This document shows, in pieces, positions 1 through 11,367 of a DNA stretch of 64,000 nt. Numbering within the stretch: the first letter of the stretch is position 1; the number at the start of each line of letters is the position of its first letter. The DNA is from Pinus tabuliformis (Eukaryota > Streptophyta > Pinopsida > Pinales > Pinaceae). A program made the translations under genes and the position numbers. The stretch covers positions 450,492,014 through 450,556,013 of the forward strand of contig CM062810.1 of the NCBI GenBank assembly GCA_031772625.1. The letters are read 5' to 3'. The notes beneath the pieces were generated by a model. The model was not told the DNA's origin and did not search any database. It worked only from the letters and a program-made list of their open reading frames with translations.

Positions 1-30
1 CCACATGGACCCAGACCTTACCAGCAGGGA

Positions 31-1866
31 ATGCAAGGGACATCCCAGAACTATTACAACCCTAATCAAGCCACTTCCATGCCTTCTTGGGGTCCCCCTT
101 CTCATCCTTCCTGGTCCACACCCCCTCCTTGGTCATATCCTCCTCAATACCAGGCTCCACCAGTTGCTCATTCATTTCACTCTTATGCTCAGCCACAGCC
201 TCAGTGGAATGCACCTCATCAGGGGTGGAGGCCCTAGTATAACTCTCCTCCTACTCTTTTGCCTCCACCACCTGCTCAACCACAACCATTACCTCCTTCT
301 CCACCAAGACAACCCCAAATACCTGCTCAACCGAACCCGAACCCTAACAACAGACAGGCCCAGCAGGTATATAGTGGAGAAATATCATGCCTGACCTATG
401 CTGTGGAGATTCAAGAGATTAACCTAAGATCTGGGAAGTTTCTCCCAAATAACCAAACTCCTCCTAAGGAGGACGAGGAAGAAAAACAAGAAAGTGAACC
501 AAAAGTCATTCCACCCTTTCCTGAGAGACTAATTGGAACCACTCAACCGACCCCAGAAGAAACTGAACTTATGGGAGAACTAAAACAGTAATGTGTAAAG
601 ATACCACTTCTCCAAGCCATAAAAGATGTACCTATATACAACAAGTTGATCAAGGAGAAGTGCTTAAGGCACCCAGGTAGGCGTAAGAGAGATGCTCCAA
701 CTATCAATGTCATAGGACAACTATCTAACCTGATGTTGGGGCAGGTAATGTGTCCAAAATATCTAGACCCTGGGAGTCCTGTACTCAATGTCCACATCAA
801 TGGCACTGTAATCTCCCATACCCTGATTGATCTAGGGGTTGCCATTAATGTGATGACCAGGGACACTATGCTCAAGCTCAACCTTCAGGGTTCCTTGAGG
901 AAGACCACAACAGTACTGCAATTAGCAGACCGCTCCACCTTGACCCCTAAGGGGATTGTGGAAGATGTAATGGTCTCTATTGACTCCTAGGAGTACCATA
1001 CTGATTTCCTGGTTCTTCAGCCAAAGGCAAAGCTCACTAGGTATCCTCTCACCTTGGGAAGACCTTGGTTGGCTACTGCAGATGCCTACATCAATTTTCG
1101 AGCTGGGAGCATGACAATCAAGAATGGGCATATGTCCAAACAGCTAGTCCTGTATCCTCCTGCCCAACCTTTGTTAGAACAGGATCTACCTCTCTGGTTG
1201 GAGGAGGAAGATGAGGATGAAGTCTATTCCACACCATTGTGTACAGTAGAGGCTACCATGAGGGGCCCACAAACCGAGGATGACCTTATTGAAAACTTGA
1301 TTCAGAATCCACCCCCAAGTGTGTTTCCATTAGAAGAGTTGGTGGAAGAAACCCAAGCCAATCCTTTAGTTGATCTCTGTGTGGCTGATCCGACCTCTCT
1401 TCGAGTTAAGAATGTGGAATTTGACCCAGAAATAACCTTGAAGATTAACTCATCCCTATCCACCTCTCAGGAGAAAGAACTTTGTATCTTATTGAAAAAT
1501 CACTTGGATGCTTTTGCTTGGAGCTATAAGGAGATGAAGGGAGTCCACCCTTTAGTCTACACTCATCACATTTACATTAAAGAAGATTGTAATCCAGTCA
1601 GGCAGCCTTAAAGGAGGATGAATCCAGCCCTTAAGGACATTGTCAAAGAATAACTACAAAAGTTGCTGGATGCTGGATTCATCTACCCCATCTCTGACAG
1701 CGAATGGGTCTCTCCTTTGGTGCTAGTGCCAAAGAAAAACGGGAAGTGGAGAATTTGTGCAGATTATCAGGATCTAAACAAAGCCACCAAGAAGGACCAT
1801 TTCTCTTTTCCTTTCATAGATCAAGTGCTAGATGGCCTGGCAGGGAAGAAGTTCTCTCCTTCCTAG
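31..1866 (+). pseudogene. G1 gag C-terminus, protease and start of reverse transcriptase
   Basis: One reading frame carries a Pro/Gln-rich gag tail (31-591), then a retropepsin-like domain with LIDLGVAINVM (about 827-859) and the later GRPWLATADAY segment, an acidic linker, and the RT start (VPKKNGKWRICADYQDLN, about 1726-1779). The frame is interrupted by stops at 235, 589, 988, 1609 and 1651. Several match Gln codons changed to TAG or TAA, as C-to-T decay would produce. A frameshift near 1860 moves RT into the next frame. DLG instead of DSG is normal for the Athila/Tat group. There is no intact start in the window because the 5' part is cut off. Confidence 0.85.
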
Positions 1867-2963
1867 ATGGGTTTAACGGGTACAACCAGATCCAAATCAG
1901 CCTGGAAGACCAAGATAATACCACTTTCACTTGTCCTTGGGGTAATTTTTCATATCAAGTCCTTCCTTTTGGGTTGTGAAATGCTCCCGCCACTTTCCAG
2001 AGAGCAGTACTGAGCATATTTGCTGAACCGGTTCATGACTCAGTGGAAATCTATATGGATGACTTTACCCCTTATGGTTCTAACTTCGAGGAAGCTTTGA
2101 CTAACCTGGGAAAAGTTCTAGCCAAGTGTATTGAAATGAACCTGTCCCTTAGTCCTGAAAAATGCGAATTCTTAATGACTGAAGGGACCGTGCTAGGTCA
2201 TACAATTTCTCAGCAAGGATTACAGGTGGATCCCAACAAGATTGCTATCATCCAAAGGGTCCCACCTCCTCAAAAGGTAAGAGATGTTCGGAGTTTTCTA
2301 GGCTTAGCAAGGTATTATAGAAGATTCATTAAGGATTTTAGTAAGCTAGCCTCTCCATTTTTTGGTCTTTTGGGAAAAGATGCTGAGTTCATATGGACTG
2401 ACAACTGTCAAGAGGCTCTGGATGCCTTGAAAGGTAAACTGGTAACTGCCCCAATTTTGAGAGGTCCAAACTGGGCCCTACCTTTCCACATTCACACAGA
2501 TGCCTCGAACAAAGTGATAGGAGCAGCCTTAGGGCAAGTTGATGAGAAGCTACCTTATGCCATATATTTTGTAAGTAAAACCTTGTCCAAGGCAGAATTA
2601 AACTACACTGTAACCGAAAAGGATCTCCTAGATATAGTCCATTCCCTAAATAAGTTCAGACACTACATCACCGACTATCAAAAATTCGTACACACTGATC
2701 ATGCTACAATTAGGTATTTGATGAATAAACCGGACGTAAATGCTCGTATTATTAGATGGTTACTTTTATTGCAGCAATTTGATTTCAACATTGTTGATAA
2801 ACCGGGTAAGGAAAATGTTGTTGTTGATTTTCTATCTAGACTAGATCTACCTACAGGTGAAGAAGGAATGGTGGATGATCAAATGCCAGATGAATACCTA
2901 TTTGCTATTTTAGTACTCTCTCCATTGTTTTCTGATATAGCAAATTACTTGGTGTCAGCATAG
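1863..2963 (+). pseudogene. G1 reverse transcriptase and RNase H
   Basis: This continues the RT of the preceding entry in another frame: DGFNGYNQI, the VLPFGL block (followed by a TGA stop at 1977-1979), and the catalytic box EIYMDDFTPYG with the YMDD core near 2052-2063. From 2043 the frame is open for 306 codons. It covers the RT thumb (FLGLARYYRRFI) and the RNase H domain with HTDASNKVIGAALGQ, the YTVTEKDLL segment, HTDH and DFLSRL. RT copies the element RNA and RNase H removes the template. Catalytic Asp residues are present, but the upstream stops and frameshift prevent a full product. Confidence 0.88.
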
Positions 2964-4255
2964 TTTCCGCCACACCTGTTCTCAAAAGAGAAGAGCAAGA
3001 TCGTGAGGAAAAGTGCCCCATTCACCTGGATTAGGGGAAATCTTTTTAAACTTGGCCCAGATTAGATTTTGAGGTGATGTGTCAGGGAGGAGTTTGTTTT
3101 TGACATCCTCCTAACCTATCATGATGGGTCCTGTGGGGGCCATTTTGCAGCAAAGAGGACTGTCTTCAAAATTCTGCAAGCAGGTTACTATTGGCCCACT
3201 CTTCATCAAGATGTCAGGAGATATATCAGCCAGTGTGACCGATGTCAAAGGATGGGGAACCTACTGCAAGGGATGAGATGCCCTTGCAACCTCAAGTGAC
3301 ATTCGAGCCATTTGAGAAGTGGGGCATGGACGTTGTGGGTCCTATCAACCCTCCTTCAAAATAGAAATCTCACATCATTGTTTGTACTAATTATCTGTCA
3401 AAATGGGTGGAAACAAAGGAGATCAAGGCAGCAACAGAAGAAAAAGTAGCTGAGATTTTGAGGGAAAATATCATCTACAAGTTTGGTTATCCAAGAGAAT
3501 TAGTCACAGATCAAGGAAGTTAGTTTACCTCCAATCTGGTTGAAGACTTGTTCACACATCACAAGATTAAGCACAGAACTTCCACCCCTTATCATCCGCA
3601 AGCAAATGGATAGGTGGAAGTCACTAACAAAGCTTTGGAAGGGATTTTGACTAAGGTAGTGAGTAGCAGCAGAAAAGATTGGGCAGATCAATTGGGTCAG
3701 GCCACCTAGGCCTATAACACAACCTAGAAAACCACCACAGGGTTCACACCCTATGAGCTGGTCTATGGGAAGAAGGCTCTGCTGTCAATAGAATTCGAAT
3801 ATAACACATTAAGGATGGCAGCTCAACTGGACCTAGATCTCAGCCATGCACAAAAGGAAAGGTTACTTAAGCTAAATGGATTGGATGAGCAGAGGTTACA
3901 GGCCCTTCTCCACTCAGAGGTAGTCCAACTTCAAAGAAAAATATGGCATGACAGACACCTCAAAGAAAAACAATTCCAACAAGGAGATTGGGCACTACTG
4001 TATGATTCAAGATATAAAGATGTCAAAGGAAAACTAAGGACAAAATGGCTGGGACCATACACAGTATAAAAATGCAATGAAAATGGTTCAGTCCTGATCC
4101 AGACCATTGATGAAGAAGCCATCCCCATGCTTTTCAATGGGCATAGGTTGAAGATCTACAGGAAGCCCCTTTCCAAGCAGGAATTCATTGAGAATCTGAG
4201 GAAAACAATGTTGGTAGTGGAGCAGGTCTCTGCCTCCACTCCACCCACACCCTGA
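2964..4255 (+). pseudogene. G1 integrase and pol C-terminus
   Basis: The zinc-binding N-terminus is visible as HDGSCGGHF followed by CDRCQR, an HHCC arrangement near 3120-3250. The catalytic core retains Asp in MDVVGPI, Asp in VTDQGS and Glu in the VEVTNK segment, but in-frame stops fall inside it (for example after VTDQGS and before VEV) and the frame shifts near 3290. The C-terminal part is open from 3815 (QLDLDLSHAQKERLLKLNG to GDWALLYDSRYKDVKG). After a stop at 4067 the same frame goes on to a second stop at 4253-4255, the likely original end of pol. No chromodomain is present. Confidence 0.85.
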
Positions 4256-6409
4256 GTTTAAAAAAAGAAGAAGGAAAAAAACAAAAAAAAGAATAAAAGA
4301 TCCCTGGGTGAAAACCTCTTGTAGGCGCCCAAGGCAGGCAGTGAGGGTGAAAACCTCCTGGAGGCGCCCCAACTGTCTCAAAAAAAAAAAACAAGAAAAG
4401 AAAAAAGAAAAAAACCAAAAAACAACCTAACTTCTTTTGAATGCATTGCAGATTGTAGGAGGGCCACACAAGAAGAAAAGGACATGGCCAGGTTGCATAC
4501 ACCCTTTATAGTTCATTCTTCCATTTCCACTATCTTTTCCTAGGCCTTGGTCTCACTTGTTCTGAAAATTTTTCATCCTACAAGAAACTCTGTGCATTCT
4601 ACAGAGGCCCCTGTAGAAACCACAGAGAGCTCAAAATCGAGTTTAAGAAAGAATCTGAGGGCTAGAAATTTGTCCAGAAGGCCTATGGACCTCCCCACAA
4701 CCATCCATACTCCTAATTCTCCATTCCATCCCTACACACCCACATTTCCACTCACTTTTTCTTCCCTGCACAGAAAACACAGAATTCTGTTCTTGTTGTC
4801 TTGAAAAAATGATGAATAAAACAACAACAATCTTCACTCGTTTCTTACCTGATGAATTCCAGTTGTTATTACTTTCATTCAGAACCTTCTTCAGCTGTCT
4901 CTTCAGTCCCTGCTCAAGCATCAGCCTGAAATTTCAGAGGGAGAAGCAACTACAGGAAATACTGCGGGATTCCTGTAGCAGCTGATCGCTTTAAAAAAAC
5001 GAGCTCCAGAGACAGGGTTGGTGCAGCCAAGATGTATGCAACATGCAAGGAGCAGAGCCTGATTGAAAAATCACCAGCATAAGCACCAGTTCAGAGGCCA
5101 TGAGCACCAGCAGCAACAACAATGAGAAAATGAAGTGCCAAAGTCCAAGCATGCAAAGCACCAGTAGCAACAACAATGAGAAAATGAAGTGCCAAAGTCC
5201 GAGCATGCAAAGCACCAACAACAACAACAATGAGAAAATGAAGTTCCAAAGTCCAAGCATGCAGAGCACAGTAGCAACTAACATGTAAGTGGCTAAACCT
5301 ATTCCTTGATTGCATGAATATTATTTAGGAACTACATGAACTATTGGGATGGTCACGATTAAACGGAATCGGTGGCCAGCTAACTGGCCACCCTCGTTCA
5401 GTTCAAAACACCCTCATGGAGTTCAAATGAGCCTCGTCTAATTCAAACCACAGTTCAAATACGCAGTCAGCACGTGTGGCCCGTCAACTAGGGAAGGAAA
5501 AAACTCAAAACTAGTAGTGGTGGCGGCGTATAACAGAATAAGGGAGGTGATGGCGGTCAGGCGACATGAAAAACCATAATGACACTAGCGTAGGACCAAT
5601 GGTCTGGATGGGGATAACGTACCCATCCGGCCACCTCACCTCGTCACCGCAGATTATGCCATCAGCTTAAGTACAGTGCGGTCTAAGCCTCCACCACCTT
5701 TTTGTTTCATTTGCATCGACGAGTTCTCGATTGCAGCACTCACCTACCACCTTCAGAACAACGAACCAGTCATTTTCTGCTAGTTCTTCAAAACCTTCCC
5801 GCCTATTGAGCTTTACAGGAGCACTACTGCATTCTACAGGAGCAGGAACACTGTCTACAGGAGCCTTTCTACAGGAAGGCCAGAGAGTAGCCCTGCAGAG
5901 GAAAAATTCGAATTTTTTGTCAAATTCAAGCTTGAAAAGAGGTAGGCTCGCGAACCTACTCTGCATGTGATATATCTATACAAGGTGGTGGATTAGAAGT
6001 AAAGTATTGGGTTGAAAAAGGAAAGGAAAGAAAGCTTAAAAGTCTGCCTGTGTTTTCCTAAATTCCATACAGTCTCTCCATTTTCTTCTCTGCACTCAAA
6101 AATATGTTTTTTCTTTCCTTTCCCGTATTCTCCTAAAAAAAGGGATGCAACCATAGAAACCAAGCCTGTGAAAAAAAATGAATTTGCAAGTCTGTCTACT
6201 CTGTGAAAAACATTGTGTTATATATTCTATGTTCTGTCAAAGTATTGATTTTTTCCAAAAAGCCGAGAAGCAAATTTAGGTTGAAAACAATTTGAAGAGA
6301 TGGAAAAATTGCAAATTGATGTTGTGAAAAAGAATAACACAGGAAATTCCTTCTTTGGTTTCAAAAAAAAAAAAACTCTCAGCTATCCCTCTATTTCCGA
6401 TTTTGAAAA
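4256..6409. other. Non-coding spacer between pol and the extra ORF of G1
   Basis: No protein domain is recognisable. It begins with A-rich and purine-rich runs (4258-4300 and 4380-4425) separated by two similar copies of GGTGAAAACCTC plus AGGCGCCC (about 4307 and 4348). A 54-bp minisatellite follows at 5103-5275. Near 5810-5890 the string CTACAGGA recurs four times about 20-26 bases apart. Post-pol spacers of this size are known in Athila/Tat elements. A leader or splice acceptor for the downstream ORF could lie here but was not identified. Confidence 0.6.
5103..5275. repeat. 54-bp minisatellite, three units plus a partial fourth
   Basis: Units start at AGCACC at 5103, 5157 and 5211, each followed by AGYARCAACAACAATGAG, AAAATGAAG and CAAAGTCCRAGCATGCA. 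A degenerate fourth start occurs at 5265. The period is a multiple of three, so the array reads as an 18-residue repeat (SSNNNEKMKCQSPSMQST) on the plus strand and stays open in other frames too. This makes it a source of false ORFs. Confidence 0.85.
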
Positions 6410-7993
6410 TTGTTGCCTTCTTCCTCACCTAAGCATTTTCAGAAGTCACTAAACACCACGCCAGGAGGTTTTGTGAGAAAGGAGCCTTTGAACTCCAACA
6501 AATTTCATGAGCACCCCGAAGTGGTGGCCCTCTTCACTAGGGCAAACTTGATGTCTTTCTTTGAGAGAATTCACGGTTATGACGAAGAAGTGACCGAGGA
6601 ATTTTTACTGTACTTAAGACTCCATTCCAAAACACATGCTACAGTTAGTTTCAGGGGTCTGACCCTAGAGCTTACACCAGATTTTATCAGCAGAATCACA
6701 GGTCTTCCACTTGGGCTCCCCTGGAGCAAAGAAGAAAAACCATTAGGACAGGTTGCTAAGAAGACATTTTTTCAGCCTGATGAGCATCCTGTAGAGGATA
6801 AGAATGGGGTCAGAAGGACAAGCTTACCTCCTCCATGGAGTGAGGTCAGCTACCAGATCATGAAATATATCTCTTGTGAAGGAAGATTCAGTATAGTTTA
6901 TGGGTATCACTTCAGGTTATTACATGAATTGAGATATGGGATGGACCTACCTGCAGCTAGAAAACTCAGTCTCCCATATTTCCTCCTCCAATATTTGATA
7001 GAATGTGGCACCAAGTTGAATGCAGGGGTTCCAAACCAACTAGCCCACCATGGGCTCATTAAATTGTTGGTAGAAGATGCCCTACACACATACACCATCC
7101 CTATAGCTTGGGAAATTTTCAGGAACATGTCTAGAGAAGATGACATCAAAACTCTTATTGATGACCTTAGCCCATCTGGCAGTGAAGAGGAGGAGCAGAA
7201 AGAGGAACTTGAAAAGGAAATTCATGAGGAGGCACAAGATATTCAAGTAGAAGAAGAAATAGAGGAAAAACAGAGAGAAGAAGAGAAAAAGGACACAACC
7301 ACAGTTGAACCTAAGGCAGAGAAAGAAACAACATCAAGAGCAGCAAAGAGAAAGAGGAAAAAAGCTGAGAAAAAGAAAACCAAGACAACTCAGAAGAAGG
7401 CTGCCACTAGAAAGGCAGAAACCCAGCAGGAAAAGGAGAAAAAACCACTTGAGACAGCAGAAACAACAGACATAGGTAAAACTACAGAAGGTGAAGAAGA
7501 AAAATAACAGGAGGAAATATCCCCTGAAACACTGGCAAGGGAAGGAGCAGATGTGCTTGCTACATTAAGCACTCCAGCTAAGAAAAAGGGAAAAAGAAAA
7601 AGACAGACATCAATGAATTTCCAAGCTAGGAGGAGCACCAGGATCAAGGTGGGCAAGCCCCAACCACCATCAAAAGAACCCATTATCATTGAGGATGCAC
7701 CTACTATGAAAAAGGAGGAATCTCCCTCCAAAATCTCCACCACCTATGAGAGAGGGAGTCCGAAGGCCTCCACCTGGAGGGAAAGGATCAAATTGATGGA
7801 CTCCGAGGCACAAACCTCTCTACAGGAGACACTGGCCAAGCTTAAAGAAACTGAAAAAGTGGAAAAGAAGGCAGAAGAACAGTCACAAGAGGAGGGTAAA
7901 GAAAAAGAAATACCTGAGCCAAGCCCTCAGCCTAATTTAAGTTCCTATTACAATCTTCTAGAAGGTGGGAAGATCATCCCACAAAATTTGTAG
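6410..7993 (+). pseudogene. G1 post-pol ORF, N-terminal and charged regions
   Basis: From the first Met there are 365 codons to a TAA at 7505-7507, after which the same frame continues to 7991. Residues about 20-240 look globular (VVALFTRANLMSFFERIHGY, TVSFRGLTLELTPDFISR, ITGLPLGLPW, LSLPYFLLQYLIECGTKLN). The layout is reminiscent of the plant-transposon-protein domain seen in Athila-type ORFs, but this is only a resemblance. Residues about 255-365 are Glu/Lys-rich with basic clusters (AAKRKRKKAEKKK) like nuclear localisation signals, and more basic motifs follow the stop (AKKKGKRKRQ, RRSTRIKVGK). There is no signal peptide or membrane segment, which argues against an envelope-type protein. 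Function unknown. Confidence 0.65.
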
Positions 7994-8225
7994 TACCTCT
8001 TTTCTTCGAATTAGAAAAAGAAAGGGTCAAGACCCACACCTAGATGCAGATTACTAAATCTAGAGGAGTTGAATATATAGGGCACATGGAAAACAAGTTG
8101 AGAGAGTTGAGTAGGGAGTTGAACATGGTAAGGCACATAGAGAGAATTGGAAAGCCCAACTATAGGAAGAAAATAAACTGTTAAAAAAGAAATTACAGGA
8201 GCGAGAACCTCAAGGGGGAGACAAG

Positions 8226-8516
8226 TTGCCAATCTTGGAAGGGCAGCAACAAGAAGAAGGACCCCTAGCAAATAATGAAGCAACAAAGAAACATCAGCAA
8301 GAAGAAGAACCACAGACAGATATTGAAATGATGATGAAACAACAACAAGAAAGAGAATCTCAGGCAGCAACTGAAGTTCTAATTTTGAAAAAGCAGTTGC
8401 AGGAAAAGGAAGCCCAGATGGCTTGCATGGCCAGCTGGGCAATGGAGGCCTTGCAGTGTAGACATCTAGTTAGATCCTATGCATTGTATCTCCAAAACCA
8501 GTGGCTCCAATTCTAG
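8226..8516 (+). pseudogene. G1 post-pol ORF, glutamine-rich coiled-coil segment
   Basis: About 97 open codons of Gln/Glu-rich heptad-like sequence (QQQEEGPLANNEATKKHQQ, MMKQQQERESQAATEVLIL, KKQLQEKEAQMACMASWAME). It lies in a different frame from the 6410-7993 segment and from the 8662-9144 segment. It is read here as the middle part of one degraded protein because all three are co-oriented between pol and the 3' LTR. Coiled-coil prediction is by eye. It could equally be an independent low-complexity ORF. Confidence 0.5.
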
Positions 8517-8661
8517 ATTAAAACATTGACCCAGAGGGGTACAATTCCATTTCAAGATTATGGTCTGTTCATAGATTTATGTGATCATAGTTCAGCCGAA
8601 GATAAAGCCAAGCTAGTAGAATTTTGCCTATGACATGAACTTATGAGATCCAAATGCTGCA

Positions 8662-9144
8662 TTGGGAGACCTACAACTCATGGCTATGGCTTCTTGGATG
8701 AGCCATGAGGAAAAGAGAGTAGTGGAAATTCAAAAGATAATGGCAAAAGAGCTAAGTGAGCCCCTGATGATAAGGGCCGAACCAGAAGACCCCTTAGCTC
8801 TCATCTATGCCCATCAACACCTTGCAGCCAATCCTCAAGTTCTCCCTGATTATGTTGACAGGAAAGCACAAGCTATTGCTCATTTTGAAGATATGGAGAG
8901 ATTATTTGGCGATGACTGCCTTCATGCATGCATGAGAAGGTGGAATACATTGTCACATAGCCTAAGGATCAGGGAGTATCACTCCCCAACCAGAATGAGG
9001 GAAGCTATGAGGAGAGTGCCCCTATATAAACAATCAATGCAAAACTTGAAAGCCAACTGGATTGGTCTTAAGTTCAGTCCTCCACTACTGTTAGGACTGT
9101 TGGAAGGAGTTAAGGAGGAGGAAGAACAGGAACAATGGGATTAA
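8662..9144 (+). pseudogene. G1 post-pol ORF, C-terminal domain
   Basis: 160 codons predicted to be mostly helical, with MASWMSHEEKRVVEIQKIM, ALIYAHQHLAANPQVLPDYV, RLFGDDCLHACMRRWNTL and an acidic end (EGVKEEEEQEQWD). It closes about 130 bases before the polypurine tract, which marks it as the last coding unit of the element. No family is recognised. A frame change separates it from the upstream coiled-coil part. The continuous open frame and co-directional position are the evidence that it was coding. Confidence 0.55.
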
Positions 9145-9274
9145 GTGGATAGGAAAGCAGGTTTCCATGACAGAGAGGAAGACTTCACATCAGAGGCTTG
9201 GGATGTCAGGGAAGCTGTTAAAGCTATTGAAGATGAAGAACTGGATTAGTTGCTCAAAGGATGAGCAACCCATT

Positions 9275-9284
9275 AAGCAGGGGG
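9275..9284 (+). promoter_or_regulatory. G1 polypurine tract
   Basis: AAGCAGGGGG lies directly before the first TG of the 3' LTR. Its position between the last ORF and the LTR fits the plus-strand primer of an LTR retrotransposon. Confidence 0.7.
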
Positions 9285-9945
9285 TGATGATGAGCCCCAG
9301 AAATGGGTAACTATATGGGCTCATTATGCCTATTATTTTAATTTAATCCACCATTCTCAATATTTTTGTGCATGTTTTTGAATATATTTATGTCAATAGG
9401 GTGAATGGGGATGGTCACTTTGCCATGTAGTCTAATGAGTGTTTATTGCAGATTTTTTTGGACAATTTTGGACAAGGACCAGGAATTTATGAGCAAAATG
9501 ACAGCCAAACTCGAGGAAACAGGGATGAGGACTTATAGAGGGATGTCTCCTTCATTAATGACCCCTTCCTCGAATTCTTCATCAACAGCTCGGAGTAGAA
9601 AGGCTCACATTGATGATTCCAAGGGGCAGCTGAGCAAGTCAAGTAGGGCTGTTGTTATCTTCAGTTCTAGGCAGCCGAGTTCCTTAATCTTAGGAGGAAT
9701 GTTGGGAGTCCCCACTTGTATAAATAAGAAGGCTTCAAGCCTCAGTAGTTTAGCCATTTCATAGTATATTTTCACACTGTTGTGCAACCTTGTACTCAGC
9801 TCATTTTCGAGCTCTTTTTGAAGACAATTTTGTGATGTAACTGCTATTTTTTTTATCAATGAAGATGAATCATGTCTTGAACCAGCATTGATCTTTCCTA
9901 GAGGGCTGAAGCTCTTGGGTTAGGGCCCAACCCAAGTGCCCAACA
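9285..9945 (+). repeat. G1 3' LTR
   Basis: It starts at TGATGATGAGCCCC just after the polypurine tract and is taken to end at GCCCAACA, giving a TG...CA unit of about 660 bp. A TATA box (TATAAATAAG, near 9719) sits about two thirds along, as expected for the U3/R border, and an A/T-rich poly(A)-signal-like stretch follows at 9845-9870. The mate LTR is outside the window, so both ends are inferred (start 9285, 9288 or 9291) and no target duplication can be checked. Confidence 0.7.
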
Positions 9946-11339
9946 CCTCCTTTGTGTATTTATATGCTTTTTCTTGCATTCATAAGATAATTTATGTTGT
10001 TTAGGTTAATCTTGCTTTGTTAAATTAGGTTGCTTTTGATGGTTAGAATAGTTGTTTTTGCTTCAAGTTGCTTAAGTAGCTTGTTGCAATAATAGAAAAA
10101 GATCCAAAAAGGCCACCAGCAAGTCTTGATCTCCTTTCTCCCTCCTTGGGACCATGATTTGAGGTCAAGGCACTACTGCTGCCACCAAAAACACAGTTTT
10201 TGCTCCTCCAATGCAACTGCTAGTGTGATATTTCGAGTTGGAGAAGTTGATATTAGTTTGGATTCACATGCTTAGATCATTTCATATTCATTTACCATGG
10301 TTTTCTCACACAAGTTTCTGTTCATAAAGTCTTGTTAGGCATTTTTCTTGTTTTAGGTCAAAATTTAGGTTAAAATATATAAAACTCTGTTTTTCAGTTC
10401 TTGCTTTGGTCAGTTTTGAGGAATTAGTGTGCAGTTCTCTTGTAGAACATCCCATATTATCATTCCTCCATAACACAGCTGGTACCAGTTCATCTCTCAA
10501 GATTTCCCCACTCATTCGCCACATTTCACCAATCTGCCCTAATTTCTGTGTTTTTCTCCATAAAAATTTTCTTGCCATTTGAACAAACCCAACCATCACG
10601 TTCATCCCTAACCTTATTTGACAAGTTCTAGACACCTCAAAATCTTTATATAGCCTTCATTTCCCTTTTCCCATCATTTTTCCACTTTCAAAACTCCAAA
10701 AATATCTCTCGGCCTCCTCATGTAGATCCTCCTATAAAACCTCCAGTAGATCCCTTGCAGCCTCCTATAAAATTTCCTGTGAGTGATTTTTCGAAGTCTG
10801 ATCGCAATGGAAGTCTTCATAAGGGTACTAGGGGCTTCTTAGGACCTCTCCACACCTTCCTCCACCTATGTAAAAGCCAACTCCATCTTCCTTTGCCACC
10901 AAATCTCTGCACAGTCATAACCAGATAAATCACAAGCATAATAATTTCACATAAAAACACTCAAAAGTACAAAAAGATGTTTCCTTCTCATTTCTTTTCA
11001 AAAGTAGCTTGAATAAATGCAATTTACCTTTTCAGTAGTCAATGGCACTCATTTCATCAGTTTTGATCTCTTTCCCGCAACAGTAGGGTCAGTGGGTAGA
11101 TTAGGGTTTGCTAGGGTTTGCGTTACATTTCAATTTTCCTTCTCTTTCTACAAGTAGAATAGCCTCTTTCAAGTTAGATTTCTTTCATCACAGTTAAAAG
11201 CTTCTTCTAATAATTCATATAAGTTGGCTTAAGTTCATAGCAAACTTGCGGCAGCTGATCAAGTGACAACCTGCAGTGAGAGATAGTACTTGTGCATACA
11301 ACACAGTCGCTTCCAAGTTTATTACGAACTATCGGGTTG
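9946..11339. other. Intergenic sequence, nothing recognised
   Basis: There are no long ORFs or clear element termini. Near 10725-10790 the string CTCCTATAAAA is repeated within a CCT-rich stretch. An antisense open stretch at 10306-10635 has no recognisable domain. Confidence 0.5.
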
Positions 11340-11367
11340 ATAAAAGTAAAGTAGGGAGCCCCAGGAG

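Larger units (their letters stand above)
1..9945 (+). mobile_element. Ty3/gypsy LTR retrotransposon G1 (Athila/Tat-like), left end outside window
   Basis: In order on the plus strand there is a proline-rich gag tail, aspartic protease, reverse transcriptase, RNase H, integrase, a long spacer, an extra ORF, a polypurine tract and a 3' LTR. The protease has the DLG active-site triad typical of plant Athila/Tat elements, and the C-terminus of pol (GDWALLYDSR) lacks a chromodomain, both pointing to that non-chromodomain branch. Most of pol lies in one frame broken by stops and one clear frameshift, so the copy is dead. The 5' LTR, PBS and gag N-terminus lie left of position 1. The clade assignment is from motifs only. 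Confidence 0.85.

Noticed and set aside
543..881. Minus-strand 112-codon frame
   Set aside because: Antisense to the G1 gag-protease region.
4991..5315. Overlapping minus-strand frames with repeated Cys/Leu/Phe residues
   Set aside because: Shadows of the 54-bp minisatellite; all frames are open because of the repeat.
5340..5700. Possible promoter for the G1 post-pol ORF
   Set aside because: No clear TATA box or initiator pattern could be distinguished from background.
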